The notes under the pieces are model-generated. The model made no database searches. It saw only the letters and a program-made list of their open reading frames with translations, and was not told the DNA's origin. A DNA stretch of 64,000 bases, from NCBI GenBank assembly GCA_905250075.1, contig CAJNOP010000003.1:521507-585506 (forward strand), given 5' to 3'. The position numbers were made by a program, and so were the translations under genes. This document shows positions 49,101-61,479 of the stretch, in pieces (position 1 is the first letter of the stretch; each line of letters begins with the position of its first letter). Source of the stretch: Rotaria sp. Silwood1 (Eukaryota > Rotifera > Eurotatoria > Philodinida > Philodinidae).

Positions 49101-52100
49101 AAACAGCTTGAGAAATAAATGCCATTAATTCATATATATGTAAAATAGCTGATGTTGATGAATAACGAAAAAATTCCATATATATATAACGTAATATACA
49201 TATAAATATAAGATAATTATGTGATATTGTATATATTTTTGGTAAATCACAATAATATAATGATTGTAAAAATGTTTTCATACGTATTTGACGATCTTCA
49301 TCTGGACTTGTACCAAACCAAAGTTGCTCAATAGTATGTTTTAATAATAATTGTTCACAAATTATTTCTGTTAAATAAGAACCATGTTCACTATTATAAA
49401 CTTGTTCACGTATAATTGTATTATTATCAAATAATATTGAATAAAGATATTTACGTATTGGACGAAAAAATTCACATACACCTGGGATTGTATTGCACAT
49501 TTCAGGTTCAATTGTTACAGGAAATGTTATTTCATGCTAGAATATCGTTTATTTGTTTTTGTAAATATTTTATTTAGAAAAAAAAAACATTAACAACAAA
49601 CAAAAAAAAAGACAACGTACTTTATAAAGACACTGGAAGATCCATGGCATCATTAAACCTTGTTTATGAAGATTAAAAGCAGTACGTATTACTTCAATAT
49701 TCGCACCTGAACAATTCTCGAATATTATATTTTCATCTGACTTATTCACAGATACTAAACAACAAAAAAATAAACAAATGTCAAAAAATAACAGTTTTAT
49801 TATTAATTATAGAAAAAAAAAAAGAATTTTGTTTGCATTAGCTGGATATTAGGGTTTGTGTTAATAATGCTTTAAAAAGTATAAGGCAATGATTGATAAG
49901 AATTTAATTAACGAAGATATTTACAAAAGATAGATTTTTGTTTTCTTTATGTTTTAGATAGATATTTACCATATATAGAAATACTAAATGATAGATAAAA
50001 AGTTAGAAAATAATAGAGAACATGAATTGTATAACATAATAAATTTTGTTTCATAAACTTCAAGAAATCAAAAGCATAATGTTTCAATACTGAATCGTGA
50101 AATTTTCTCAGATCGAAATTTCGGATCGGACCCAAAATATTTCTCATTGGTCCTCCGAAAAAACCATATTTCTATAGATATTCAGTGCACTTCATAATAC
50201 TTATCAGCAGCATACATATCAATCGAACTATGGTTCTAGAGCTCCGTTCTGCAGAGTTGACGTCGTGCTAAGCAGTATGAATTTAGAAGGCATTATATTT
50301 GCAATTTTTTAGTTAGATAATTGTATTTCTAGACATGGCATGGTATGTCAATAGACAAAAATGCTTCAGTTGGAACCATCAGTTGTGCAATCACGAATGA
50401 GCGCATATGGGTATGCACTCGTACTCGATAGAGTAATGAATGAGTTCTTATCGAACGTTCTTTCCCTTTTCAAAATGAGATGTCAAAATATATCTCAAAA
50501 GTGAATTTATATATAATAAAAAGGCCAAAAACCTTGGAATATTTATGAGAAAACGTTAGTTAGTTAGTTAAAAGTAGGTCAAAGGAGCATCATTTGGTAG
50601 TCTTATTAAGCTCTCTGTTATTTATGTTAGTACTTATTGCTTATAAGTAATAAGTATCTCAGAAGAACACACCACTTCTAATAGGATCAAAGCAGATTGT
50701 TCAGCAGTATGCTATCCTGCTGAATATGAGGTTTTATTGAAAATTCATGCTACTAAGTACTACGAAGTGTATTAACGTTTTATAGAATTTCAAGTTTTTA
50801 TGGAACTTAATAAGAGGAATTGAGGCCTAATTTTTTATAAAATGAAATCGGACGATTCTAAATTTACTGAACTAATTTATTCTATTGAAACAAAAGAAAA
50901 ACTTTCATAATATGTAATGATGTAGCATATAATATAAGTATTTAGTTTTTGTGTCTGTATATTTAAAAATTTCATCATAGAGTTAAAGAAAGATTTTCAT
51001 AGTTTAAATGATATTTTACCTTGACTAGAAGAGAAATTAGAACAGAAAGACGTTTCTGATGATTCCATAGAATCGATTACTGATTGACTTTCGATGATTG
51101 CCTTTAAATAATATTGATAAGACTCGATTAATAATTGTGTTTTATTTTTGCGTGTATCATTATCGGTTAAATGTCTACATAGAAATTATTTAATTTATAA
51201 TCTAGCAAAAATAAAATAACGTTTTCTTATTACTTGAAAACTTGATTAGCAATCAAATCAAAATCAATATCATTATCAATGTTTTGTTTTCGAATATAAT
51301 CCACAAGACGTGAAATAAGCTGATCAACAGTCGAATTTATTGAAAGATTATTTCCATTTAAACGAGATTGTGTAGAAAAATGTACTGGTGATGTTACTGA
51401 TGATGTTTGTTGATGATCTTCACTTGTATCGAGTGTATTATTATCAGGAGAACATATGTCTGTTTTCGTTTCTGACATAGACGAATCGATTGTTGGTGGT
51501 GAAACAGTTCCATTACTTTTCTATAAAGAAAATCATATTTTTCATCCTTCTTCTAAGACTTAAAATAGAAAAAAAAATAGTTCCGTAGTAGTTGAAAACA
51601 TCTTTTTGTATTACATACGATATCATATCGATATTGACTGCTGACAGATTTATGATATGATAAAACAAATCAACTGATTTTAAGGTTACAAAAGATACAA
51701 AGAAGTAAACTAATGAATAAAACAAAATTTATTCTAAAAAGGTGACTTTGTTTATAAAAATAAAACTACATGATCTGTTACAATAGATGAATAAAATATA
51801 GTGAATATTAAGTTAATTTTTATCAGTCAGATAAAAAGAACATTGAATTAAGGGTACCTCTTTCCACTTTTGTAACCCAAAATGTTTGTTTTTTTTTGTG
51901 ACCATTGTGTAGTCTGAAGTAGTATCTATCTATTAAGTACATTTTTGAATCCAAAAAGTGTTTGTACATGTTAAAAATAATCAATTTTTTCGTGAAAAAC
52001 TATGCAAAAACTTTTTTCACATATGCTATACACTGGTTCGGTTGAATATTTTAGTTTTGGTTTAAAAATATTTTCCTATTGTTTTTAGTAGGTCTAACAA

Positions 52101-53662
52101 GAAAACCTCTTAAAAAAAAACATGTTTGTCAGGATACCTTTGATGCTTTGGTTTTCTCATTATTCAAAGGACAACATATGAAAAGAGACCAAAAACAATG
52201 CCCAACTTAAGAAATGTCTAGTGTTTGTAAAAAAATTTTCAGTTTGATCAAATATAGTATCTTGGAAACAAGGGCACGATAATTGGAACAAGTTTTCGTC
52301 ATTATGATTCCAATATTTCATAGAAGAACGCATTCGAAAACTTTGAGTTTATGATAACTTTTGCTCTATTTGTCTTGAAAATTCTAGGTTTTTTCAATGA
52401 GCAGTTCTCCAAAAACTTTCAAAGATGGGACAGAAGGTATCCTTAAGGAAATACGTCAAAGATAGTTAATCTACATCGTATTTCTTATTACAAACATTAG
52501 AATCTTATAAAATTTTATTATAAATTAAGTTATTCGACGCCTTTCTTACATCAAAGTTTTTATAAAAAAATTCAAAAAGATTAATATGATCAGAAACTTT
52601 GCTAATAGTTTGATATCTATAATAAATATTTTCATTTCATGAAATATGCATACTCTGAGTATTCTTCTAATAGCAAATAAATAATATCAAATAATTTCTC
52701 AAATAACATTTGAATAAAAACTTACAGATAGAATACGTTTTGATGATGGTGTTGAAAGATCTTGATTACGAAGTATATCATTATGAAAATGTATTAAATC
52801 GCTATCAGATATAATATGATTTCCTTGAATAAAAAAGAAAAATGTAACGATTTCATTCGTTCAATTGAAATAAAAATAGATCTTTGTATTTACCTAATAA
52901 TGTTAAAAGAAGAGAAAATTGTTTATTATCAAGAGAAAATTTATCTTTTAATTGATTTAATTTAATTTCCACAAGTGTTAATTTTCCTTTTAATGATAAT
53001 TTAAAATTTTTTGAAGAAAAATATTTTAATAATATATTTGTATTATTTATTTTTGTAGAAAATAAAAATTCAATATCAGATGAAACAATACCAATTAAAC
53101 TTTGATTATATTGTCTAGCATAAAGTCTAATTTGTTCTTGATGTTGACATTGTCCATAACCCCATGTTTGATACATTATTAAATGTGGTGAATTGATTTC
53201 ACGTAAAATTGTTCTTAAACATAATTGAAATGCTGGTGGTGATAACCATAAATGACGACGTGGTAAACCAGATTTATTTTGTTTTAAATGTTTAAATATT
53301 TGATTAACTTTTTTTCGTTGTTGAATTTGTTCATAATACCATTGAGATTGTCCATAACGATAGAGTGTACCATCGAAACAGAATACAAGACATAATGATA
53401 ATTCTTGACATGTTTTAAGTAATGATAATATATATGAATAAAGATGTGACCATTCACCACCAGCTAACCAATCTGGATAAAAACCACCATAAAGACGTTC
53501 TAATGTTGTATCAACATCAATTATTAGATGATAAAATTGTGTTGATGAAGAATTTTCATTATTATTTTGATATTGATTTCGAATTATGTCTTCAATATCA
53601 CGTTTCTTAGAAGGCGTATTTAACTCGAGACAATCGAGTATATTATTCACGCCAATCACCAT
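46136..53662 (-). CDS. FAM120 family protein (constitutive coactivator of PPAR-gamma-like)
   Basis: Ten exons: 52894-53662, 52726-52823, 51234-51520, 51020-51174, 49621-49754, 48805-49536, 47889-48255, 47523-47766, 46298-46813 and 46136-46244. They keep phase at every junction and give 1136 residues. The N-terminal XPG/PIN-like domain shows LIIDVDTTLERLYGGFYPDW, the family signature, and continues LLGNHIISDSDL. The middle domain contains NLHKQGLMMPWIFQCLYK and FMRGFETILFANEVCGAPIH then CCPSHFFNGKLF, again diagnostic. The C-terminus is Gln/Pro/His-rich and disordered. FAM120 proteins are RNA-binding scaffold proteins of the cytoplasm and membrane; enzymatic activity is not expected. Three introns exceed 700 bp, two of which hold repeat elements. 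Confidence 0.93.
46911..47390. repeat. Long palindromic (fold-back) element in a FAM120-like intron
   Basis: The 480-bp segment is an imperfect palindrome over nearly its full length, centred near 47150. Outer arms pair ACATAACCTCCGAAAG with CTTTGAAGGTTATAC, and TAGATTTGGTTGAGATAA with TTATCTCAACTAAATCTA. Inner arms pair TTGGATATTACATTGCAAAG with CTTAGTAATGCAATATCCAA. No ORF. Probably a fold-back MITE. Confidence 0.75.
48256..48804 (-). other. 549-bp intron of the FAM120-like gene
   Basis: Phase-0 intron between exons 6 and 7. Nothing is recognised inside. Confidence 0.45.
49755..51019 (-). other. 1265-bp intron of the FAM120-like gene
   Basis: Phase-1 intron between exons 4 and 5. The part at about 50190-50480 is less AT-rich and may be an old insertion, but no ends or ORFs are recognisable. 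Confidence 0.45.
51848..52446. mobile_element. TTAA-bounded MITE-like element, copy 2 (in FAM120-like intron)
   Basis: Begins TTAAGGGTACCTCTTTCCAC and ends GGGACAGAAGGTATCCTTAA. The termini are inverted repeats and both borders are TTAA. 599 bp with no transposase. The body matches the decayed copy at 569-1143. It lies wholly inside the 51521-52725 intron, which accounts for half of that intron's length. Confidence 0.72.
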
Positions 53663-54507
53663 TCTCTAAAAACGAAAGAAAAAAAAATTGCAAGACAGTT
53701 TAAAATCAGTTTAGACATTAAAATGCGTATTTTGCGAACATGTTATATCTGAAATGAAAATAAAAATTATATTAATTATTTCTCTATCAAATTTCGTTTT
53801 TTTTCTCTAGTATCTTATTCACTAAATTCAATAAATAAAAATTTTTTTCATATGTAAAATTATCAATAATAACGAATTGAAAATGTTGATCGAGGTCCGT
53901 GTTTTAACTGATCCATCATGCATATTTATCTATTGAACGATATATTTCAAGTTAATATGGAATATAATTAAACTATTTTTACATGTATCACAATAAAATG
54001 ATTTAATGTTTTTTTTAATACCAAAATTCTTCCGAAAATAAAAAGAAATAAATGAACGATATAGGAATGTCCCAAAAAAGAGAGAACTGGAACAATCGTG
54101 CGTCAAACGAAGAAAAGGAAAAGAAGACAACAACATAAATTTTATTGGTTTATTTTGTCTAAATAAAAATTAGATCTGAATCCTCAGCGTCATCTATTTT
54201 TATTTCTATGATTATATATTTATTTTTATTTTAATAAATTTTTCAAAAATATAAGAATAAAAATTTCTATATTGATTTATTTGACCAACAAGCGACATAA
54301 TATTGATTCGTTAGGAGTTTTTTAATACAAATCGATGGAAGATCCTAGGTATCGTCATAATCGTAAACATATTCGTTTTTTTCTTTTTCTCTTTTTTTTT
54401 TTTGCTTAACTCAACTATTCGTGTTTCCTTTTTTCTTTTTACTTAAGATTTTGTCTTTCCATGTGATAGGCATAACTTGATTAAAATAAAATAAAAAAAA
54501 AAGAATA
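53663..54507. promoter_or_regulatory. Divergent intergenic region between FAM120-like and cytochrome c1 genes
   Basis: 845 bp between head-to-head start codons, very AT-rich with long T/A runs; a T-rich stretch at about 54376-54440 precedes the cytochrome c1 start. It must contain both promoters. No particular element is recognised. Confidence 0.5.
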
Positions 54508-57500
54508 ATGACTTCAACAATTTTATGTCGAACAAGTCGGCAAAATCATCAAATATTAGTTTATGTTGTTCGTAATGCATCTTCAACGTCTACTCAAACA
54601 TCCATTCGATGGAAACGTCTTGCTTATCAAATAGGTGGTGGTCTTTTAACAACTGGTGCTTTAGGTTATGCTTGGGCTCATTCACAAGCTGTTCATGCAT
54701 CGGGTAATAAAGCACATTTAGTGTCATTGCCATGGTCATTTCGTGGTCCATTTGATTCACTTGATCATGCATCTGTACGTCGAGGATTTGAAGTTTATAA
54801 ACAAGTTTGTGCTGCTTGTCATTCATTGAGATTTGTTGCTTATCGTCATTTGATTGGTGTTACACATACAGAAGAAGAAGCTAAAACGATTGCTTCTCAA
54901 GATCAAATTCAAGATGGTCCTGATGAGCAAGGTAATATGTTCACACGACCTGGCAAACTTACAGATCGTCTGCCGTCACCATATCCCAATGATAATGTTA
55001 GTATTTTTAGTTAGTTTATAATCAAAAGTACAAGTTTTTTTTTGTTATGTATATATTAGGCTGCTAAAGCTGCAAATGCTGGAGCTTTACCACCTGATCT
55101 TTCACTTATCACACTTGGTATGTATGAAATAATAACATTTATTTATTTTTATAGAAAAAATTGATGCATAAATAAGAAATCGCTCTTTTCTTTTATCAAT
55201 TTGTCGTTGAAAAAAAACCTTCTAGCAACTTATAGTATTTAAACAAAAAAATGACTTCATTAGGAAAATGTCTCAACAAATAATCATTTTTGAGTTGGAA
55301 CTATGTGGATCCTAATGGCCTATGATTACTCAAAAAAAAAAAAGAGTTCAGGCTCTTTGCCCATTTCTGTAGAGATATTGTATTTTTATGATATTTTTTC
55401 AGTCTATGCCATGTTTCATCTTAAGAACATAAAAACAACTGATTTTTGAATTTCGACTTAAAAGTTTCAAGTCTTTTCGTTGTTTCTATCCTAAGAGATT
55501 GTAATCGGTCGTTTAATATTCTTGACTTAACCGAAAAAAAGACGGTACATTTAAAATATTAATTCTACTAATTAGTTCAATAGAGTAACAGTCTATTACT
55601 TCAGTTCTGCGAAGACATACCATGTAAATTTCAAATAAACCTTTAAGTTTCTAACAATTCATACTTTAGTCTGGTATGTTTCATCTAGTAACTCACACCA
55701 ACTTATATTGAACAATATCTATATTATGGGTTGGCTGACACTATTCGATAACGATATGGTTTCTTTAGAATCGTGAAGTTTTATATATCCTTATTTGAAA
55801 TAGTTATTTCACACACAGCTGAAAGGCATTTGAATTCGTAAAATTACATTATTTGGGGACAAAAAAGATAAGTTAAACTAAAACGTACGATTTTTACATT
55901 AGATATCGTATTTTAACGTTTCTTAGCATCTAAATATTTCTACAATTGTATGATGCCAGTAGTTAACAAGATCTTGATGACAGAAAGGAGTTTTTTTGAT
56001 ATTTTGTGATGAAAGCACAAACTGAAAACTAGTTCGATAAGAGTAATCTAGAAAAGTGAGCTCAAAAGTTTGAGGTGAAAAATCTTTAGTTTAGATCACA
56101 ACGAGTTTCTCAATACGTGACTAACTTTTTGTCAACATGATTAACTCATTCAGCATTATTGGAGACTTTGCTAGTTGAAGACTCCAAACCTCGTAGCTTT
56201 TGCTCATTAAGACTTTAGAAATCATTAAAAACGACCGAAATGGGCGAATTTTAGTGCTTCAAAAAGACATCAATGAAAAAACTGGCTAAATATCGGTGAA
56301 AACGAATCGGTTCGATTCCTAGCATAGATCATATGCATCGACAGATGCAATATTCTGATTTCAGAACAGGAACTTTCTAAAAGAAATTACGCCATTCATT
56401 TAAAAGCTAACGTAAAAAAAGCAGTATCTCCACAGCTATAGGCTAAAGTTTCAAGTTTTTCTTAGAATATTCACAGATTATTAGAATCTACATGATACAC
56501 ATAATATCGACTCAAAAGCGATTAATCAATGAGGGACGTAGTTCCCTTCTAAGATATTAATCTTGGATTTTTATTAAAATGTCTTGCATTGTTTTGCGAA
56601 TCACTTTTTATCATTTCAAGCAACGGAGTCTCGGGTCGTCATCATTCGAAAGAGCATTTGTTGGGGACGTAGGTCTATATGAAATTCATTAGATTCGAAG
56701 ACTTTCTTGATGGCTATTTTCAAACCGATTTCATTTTTTGTTATCTATCTTCATGAGCTTTCATGGTAACATAACATTAAATTACATCAACTTGTTTCTC
56801 GACTCTTGCTGTATTGGTAGTAAAAATTCCAAATCTTTTTATGCGCATCTCGGCTTCTTTTCTTTATAGACTGTGATCAAAATATTCTGTTTTTGCCACA
56901 AACACAGCAAGATTCCGGCTACAGTTCAATGTAATATGATGTTAGATTATCATGAAACTGGACAACCAAAAGAAATCTGTTTGATATAGCCATCAAAAAG
57001 GTCTTTGAACCTAATGAATTTCATATAAGTCTACGTCCCGATAATGTTCTTTTGAATGATGACAGCCCGAGCTTCATTGCTTGAAACGATAAAACGTTAT
57101 TCGAAAAACAATGAAGAGTATTTTCATAACAATCCGACAATAGTGTCAGTTTTGGTGAGAATATCCTTTACTATGTTGTAAATAATTTATCAAAGTCATT
57201 ACTCATTAATTTCAAGCTTTGCTTTTTCTCATTCACATAAAAAGAAGTTGTAAGGTGTCGAATTAACTAGGATTTATTAAACAGCAAATATAATGTATAA
57301 ATCTCAACGAATAAATAACATTATGAACATAAGAAAACTCTCTATGCTGATAACACAGGAGACTATAGCTGCAAATATGTTTGTTTATTATTAAAATGAT
57401 TAAAATTCATAAGAAAACATTGATTTCGAACTTCATTTTGATATTTAGAAAACTTATTAGCTTATAGACCTTTATAAAAAATACAGATGTTCTACCAATG

Positions 57501-58099
57501 ATTCTTATAAATGATTCAAATTTGAATTCACTATTCAATAAAAATAGCTTCATAAATCACTCGAGAATTACAAAAAAAAGATAGTTAATTTGGTGAAACT
57601 GATTTGTGTAATAATAATATTTTTCATTATTTTTACATTTATATATTAAACATAATAAACAATTTGCATATTAAATAAATAAAAAAACTTTATTTATAAT
57701 TAATATATTTATTTAGGTCGTGAGGATGGTTGTAATTACATATTTAATTTACTAACTGGTTATCAAGATCCACCAGCTGGTGTAAAAGGTGAACCAAATC
57801 TTCACTACAATCCATATTTTAGTGGTGGTTGGATTGCTATGCCTAAACAATTGTATGATGATCAAATTGAATATTCGGATGGAACAAAAGCTACCGAGTC
57901 TCAATTAGCTAAAGATATAACAGAATTTCTTAAATGGTCAGCTGAACGTGATCATGATGATCGTAAACGATTAGCTATCAAAGCTATTCTAATCTTTGCT
58001 CCTTTGGTTGTTTTATCTTATCATTGGAAACGTGTTAAATGGGCAACATTGAAATCACGCAAGATTGCGTTTTATCGACCAAAAGCAAAAGACGATTAA
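54508..58099 (+). CDS. CYC1: Cytochrome c1, heme protein of respiratory complex III
   Basis: Exons 54508-54996, 55060-55117 and 57717-58099 (phases 0 and 1) give 309 residues, close to the family's usual length. A basic Ser/Thr-rich presequence and hydrophobic sorting segment (residues 1 to ~60) precede the mature domain. The heme site CAACH is at 101-105 (QVCAACHSLRFVAYRHL). The axial Met is M224 in GGWIAMPKQLYDD. FNLLTGYQDPPAGV, NPYFSGGWIAM and the C-terminal anchor IKAILIFAPLVVLSYHWKR are typical. It passes electrons from the Rieske protein to cytochrome c in the inner membrane. The second intron is 2599 bp, the longest in the window, and contains a large palindrome at 56551-57150. Confidence 0.97.
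56551..57150. repeat. Long palindromic (fold-back) element in the cytochrome c1 intron
   Basis: About 600 bp form an imperfect palindrome centred near 56850. Matches include CGTCATCATTCGAAAGAGCA with TGTTCTTTTGAATGATGACA, and TATATGAAATTCATTAGATT with AACCTAATGAATTTCATATA. The inner part pairs GACTCTTGCTGTATTGGTAG with CACAAACACAGCAAGATTCC. Divergence between arms is moderate. No ORF. Confidence 0.78.
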
Positions 58100-58662
58100 A
58101 TCATACAATGACATTAGTTTTTTTTCTTTTTCTTTTTTCTTGTATTATCCATATTGTCCCTGTAGACCAAGAAATTTTTTTTCTATTGCCTCGTTGTTAT
58201 TATTCCTCGTTTAAACCGAAAAAAGAAAAATTTATAAACAAACCATCCACGAGAGCAATACAGTTTAGTTAACATTTGTGGCTTTATATAAAAAAATATA
58301 ACAAATATAACACGTGATTTGCATCTCTTGATTCAACATTTACAATTAGAAGGATTGCTTCTTTATTATGTTTGTATTTTAGATTGATTTTTTTTGTTCA
58401 ATGAATGAAACTATTTGAGCTTTAAAAAGTCTTCCTTACCATAGAATTATATTTTGTGTAAAGAAAAAATGTTAGTCTTCTGTAAATAGCGTATACTGAT
58501 AGATACGAAGAAAATTATTCACGCATATAGCTTATAGAGAATGACTCATTGTCATATATAAACAAAAAAGTTTTTCCTACATGTATAATTAATCGATATT
58601 GAGAAGAACGAATAAGCACGTGAGTTGTCGTTGTGGCATAATTATATTTTACTTTTAGAAAT
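58100..58662. other. Spacer between cytochrome c1 and RNF170-like genes
   Basis: 563 bp, AT-rich, holding the cytochrome c1 3' UTR and the promoter of the next gene. No ORF of coding character. Confidence 0.5.
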
Positions 58663-60688
58663 ATGCCATGGTATTGGCCATTTAGAAAGGATAGTACAAT
58701 GTCTGAAACATATTCATTACACAATCCGACACTAATCGAAGGTATTAGTGATGATACAATACTTTTATTTGTTTTTACTGTTAGTCTCATTGGTCTGTCG
58801 ATTTATTATTCAAGGTAAATTAGTAATATATTGATTCATTTTTAAAATGTTTTTTTTTTTAATCTTTTAGACGTGAGCGTAATACAAGTATTCATCCAGA
58901 TAATAGGCAAGATGTTGAATTATTACGTGAACGAGCGCAACAGAATGCTCAAACTGATACAACTACTGGAGCGCCATTACGAGTTGGTCGACCTAGGCAT
59001 GATACATGTCCTATTTGTCTTACTGATTCGTCAGTATTAAGTGTTGAAACGAATTGTGGACATTTATTTTGTGGTTTGTAGGATTTCCACTTGTAAATAT
59101 AAATAAAAATTTCGTTTTCTATTTGTTTAGGTCAATGTATTATTACATTTTGGAAGTTTCAAGCCAACTGGATGTCTGGAATGAATTGCCCAGTATGTCG
59201 ACAATCGGTATGTAGTTTTTTAAAAATTTTCATAGATAATCTAAAGTTCCAGAAAGTAAAACGACCAACGTTATTTAAAGACTTCTGCCTTTCAGAAAAT
59301 CTATTTTCTCGAAGAATTATAGGCAGATGCAGAGAAATTTCTTTTCTCAGAATATATATGATTTTTGAAAAAGAAACTAAATTTGAATAGGTTTTTGAAA
59401 GAAATTTCAATCCTAATACTGTATTTTCGGCAATACTCCTGTATACAATTGAAGTACGATAGATGGTGCTAACTTGTATTGTTTGTTACCTACTTTTAAA
59501 AATTTTACTCATATATATGATGAATATGTCATTTTAATATAGTTCTTTCTAGATTTCAATGAAAAAATCTATGCCTAAACGGTTTTCTGAGAACATTTAA
59601 ATTTTAATCAGAAAAATTAAAATTCTTTCCACGTATTTCTAGACATAATCAATATTTGTTTTAAAGGTTTAAATAAGAGTAAACTTTAGCTCGGCCATGT
59701 TTTTTTAAGTTGATTTCTTTATTGAGAACAGCTAGATTTAGTGTCATAGAACGACATTATTGTTGCTTATCATACTATATAGTATGCACTAAAATGATTA
59801 TAAAGAACTGAATGTACGGGAATTTCAAAATTCTGTTCAAACAAAAAACTGTGCACAGACATTGGTTTTAATTTGAAATTACTCCGAGCTCTGCAGATCT
59901 TCCAATAACAAAGTTATATGGATTCTTCTGAAGGCTATAAATGAGCCGAAAGTTTGTTGAAGTTTAACATATCGGGTTGGAAATTTCAGTTCATATGGAC
60001 TATTCTAAATGATAAATCTATAGTCAAGGGATCCTCTTTAAACCTCGCAATCAAATCTTTAGGATGAAATTCAAGAAAACTGAAAACAATGACTTTCATT
60101 TTGTTTTTCTATGACCAAACTTTCAACATGTGCAATTGAATTAATGTCGAAGAAATGAAGTAGAAAAAAAAATATTATATTTAATCAATTCTATTAGATT
60201 CATATTGCTAGACAATTGATGAGAAAATAGTTTTAATTTATTTCTAGGTCACTGTTCTACTTACATGTTTTACTGCTGATGAAGAAGCATCAACTGACAA
60301 TGGTGCTCGAGAAATGGTACTTAATGATATACAAGATTTTAATCGACGATTTTCTGGTGCTCCACGATCAGTAAGAATTATTTTATTTATTAATTAATTT
60401 GTTTTTTTCAATACTTTATTTTGATAGTTTCGTGAATATATATCTGATATACCTGTGTTAATTCCTCATATTATTCGACAAATGTTTACTGTTCAAAATT
60501 TAGCTTGGACATATCGTTTACGAATTATATTAATACTTTTTACAGTAATTGCATATGTTCTTTCTCCATTAGATATTTTACCAGAAAGTGTTCTTGGTTT
60601 TCTTGGATTATTTGATGATATTCTTGTTATATTTTGTGCAGCACTCTATGTTATTATTATATATCGTGAGTTCTTATCTCATAGATAA
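58663..60688 (+). CDS. RNF170: RNF170-like ER membrane RING-type E3 ubiquitin ligase
   Basis: Exons 58663-58814, 58871-59073, 59131-59207, 60248-60370 and 60428-60688 (phases 2, 1, 0 and 0) give 271 residues (human 258). An N-terminal membrane helix follows LIEGISDDTILLFVFTVSL, matching SVIEGVSDQVLVAVVVSF of RNF170. The C3HC4 RING spans about 97-145: CPICLTDSS, VETNCGHLFCGQCI and MNCPVCRQS. NDIQDFNRRFSGAPRS is diagnostic. The C-terminal DUF1232 region has two membrane helices (VIAYVLSPLDILPESVLGFL). RNF170 ubiquitinates activated IP3 receptors for ER-associated degradation. A later in-frame ATG at 58699 is an alternative start closer to the conserved region. Confidence 0.95.
59208..60247 (+). 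other. Long intron of the RNF170-like gene
   Basis: 1040-bp phase-0 intron just after the RING-encoding exon. I found no ORF, RNA gene or inverted repeat that I can support. Confidence 0.45.
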
Positions 60689-60873
60689 AATCTTTTGTAT
60701 CCGAGCAACTTTTCTATTTACACTTGACAACATGTATATGAATATGTTTTTTTTTGTGTAATTTATTACTATTATTTTTGTTCTGTTAATGTTATTCTTG
60801 TTCATTTGTCTATTTTATACAAAAAAATAAATAAATCCAGAATCGAAGGATTTATACTATTGATTGTAGATTG

Positions 60874-61479
60874 ATGGCACTTACATTAAATGATATTGAT
60901 CAAAATCCAGAATTTATTAGCAGTTCTGATTATTTTGAAGGAATATTGATTCATTTTCGTCCATTATTACGGAGTGATGAATTAAAATTAGCTGAGTTTT
61001 TAGAAAACTTAAGTCCTGAAACACGTAAATTTTCAATACGTGACGGTTATGATCTTAATGAAGCTCGTGAAGTATGCTTTGCAATAAATCGTTACGATAA
61101 ATTACGACTTGTCGCTTTAATTAATAATGAAACAATTATTGCTTTATTCGAATTTAGTTTATCTATTCTTGAAAAAGAATATGAACGTTTTGCAGAAAAA
61201 TATAACATTGTATTAAATGAAATAACTGATGCAAGATTTGGTCCATGTATTAGTGATCAATATCAAAATCGTCACTTAGGTTGTTGGTTATTTGAAAAAA
61301 CCAAAAAAATTGCACGACAAATGGGTAAAGAACGTTTAATTTTATGGGGTGGTGTTTTTTCTCATAATCAACGTGCTATAAGATTTTATGAAAAAGTTGG
61401 ATTTAAAATTTTTAAAGATGTTTATTTGAATGAAACTCGATGTGAATCCTTAGATGGAATTTGTAATTTATTGGAATGA
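60874..61479 (+). CDS. GNAT-family N-acetyltransferase, intronless
   Basis: A single 201-codon frame from ATG 60874. The acetyl-CoA binding motif A is seen as ISDQYQNRHLGCWLFEKTKK (Q-x-R-x-x-G type). Motif B follows as ERLILWGGVFSHNQRAIRFY and EKVGFKIFKD. This arrangement fits small bacterial-type GNAT enzymes. The substrate cannot be told. It lies only 185 bp after the RNF170-like stop on the same strand. Lack of introns and bacterial resemblance raise the possibility of horizontal acquisition, but many short animal genes are intronless too. Confidence 0.85.
   Translation: MALTLNDIDQNPEFISSSDYFEGILIHFRPLLRSDELKLAEFLENLSPETRKFSIRDGYDLNEAREVCFAINRYDKLRLVALINNETIIALFEFSLSILEKEYERFAEKYNIVLNEITDARFGPCISDQYQNRHLGCWLFEKTKKIARQMGKERLILWGGVFSHNQRAIRFYEKVGFKIFKDVYLNETRCESLDGICNLLE

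Noticed and set aside
54590..54826. 78-codon minus-strand ORF over the first cytochrome c1 exon
   Set aside because: Antisense shadow of a well-supported conserved gene.
56300..56325. GGTTCGATTCC, a perfect tRNA B-box-like string
   Set aside because: No properly spaced A box and no foldable acceptor or anticodon arms upstream; it lies in the cytochrome c1 intron. Likely chance.
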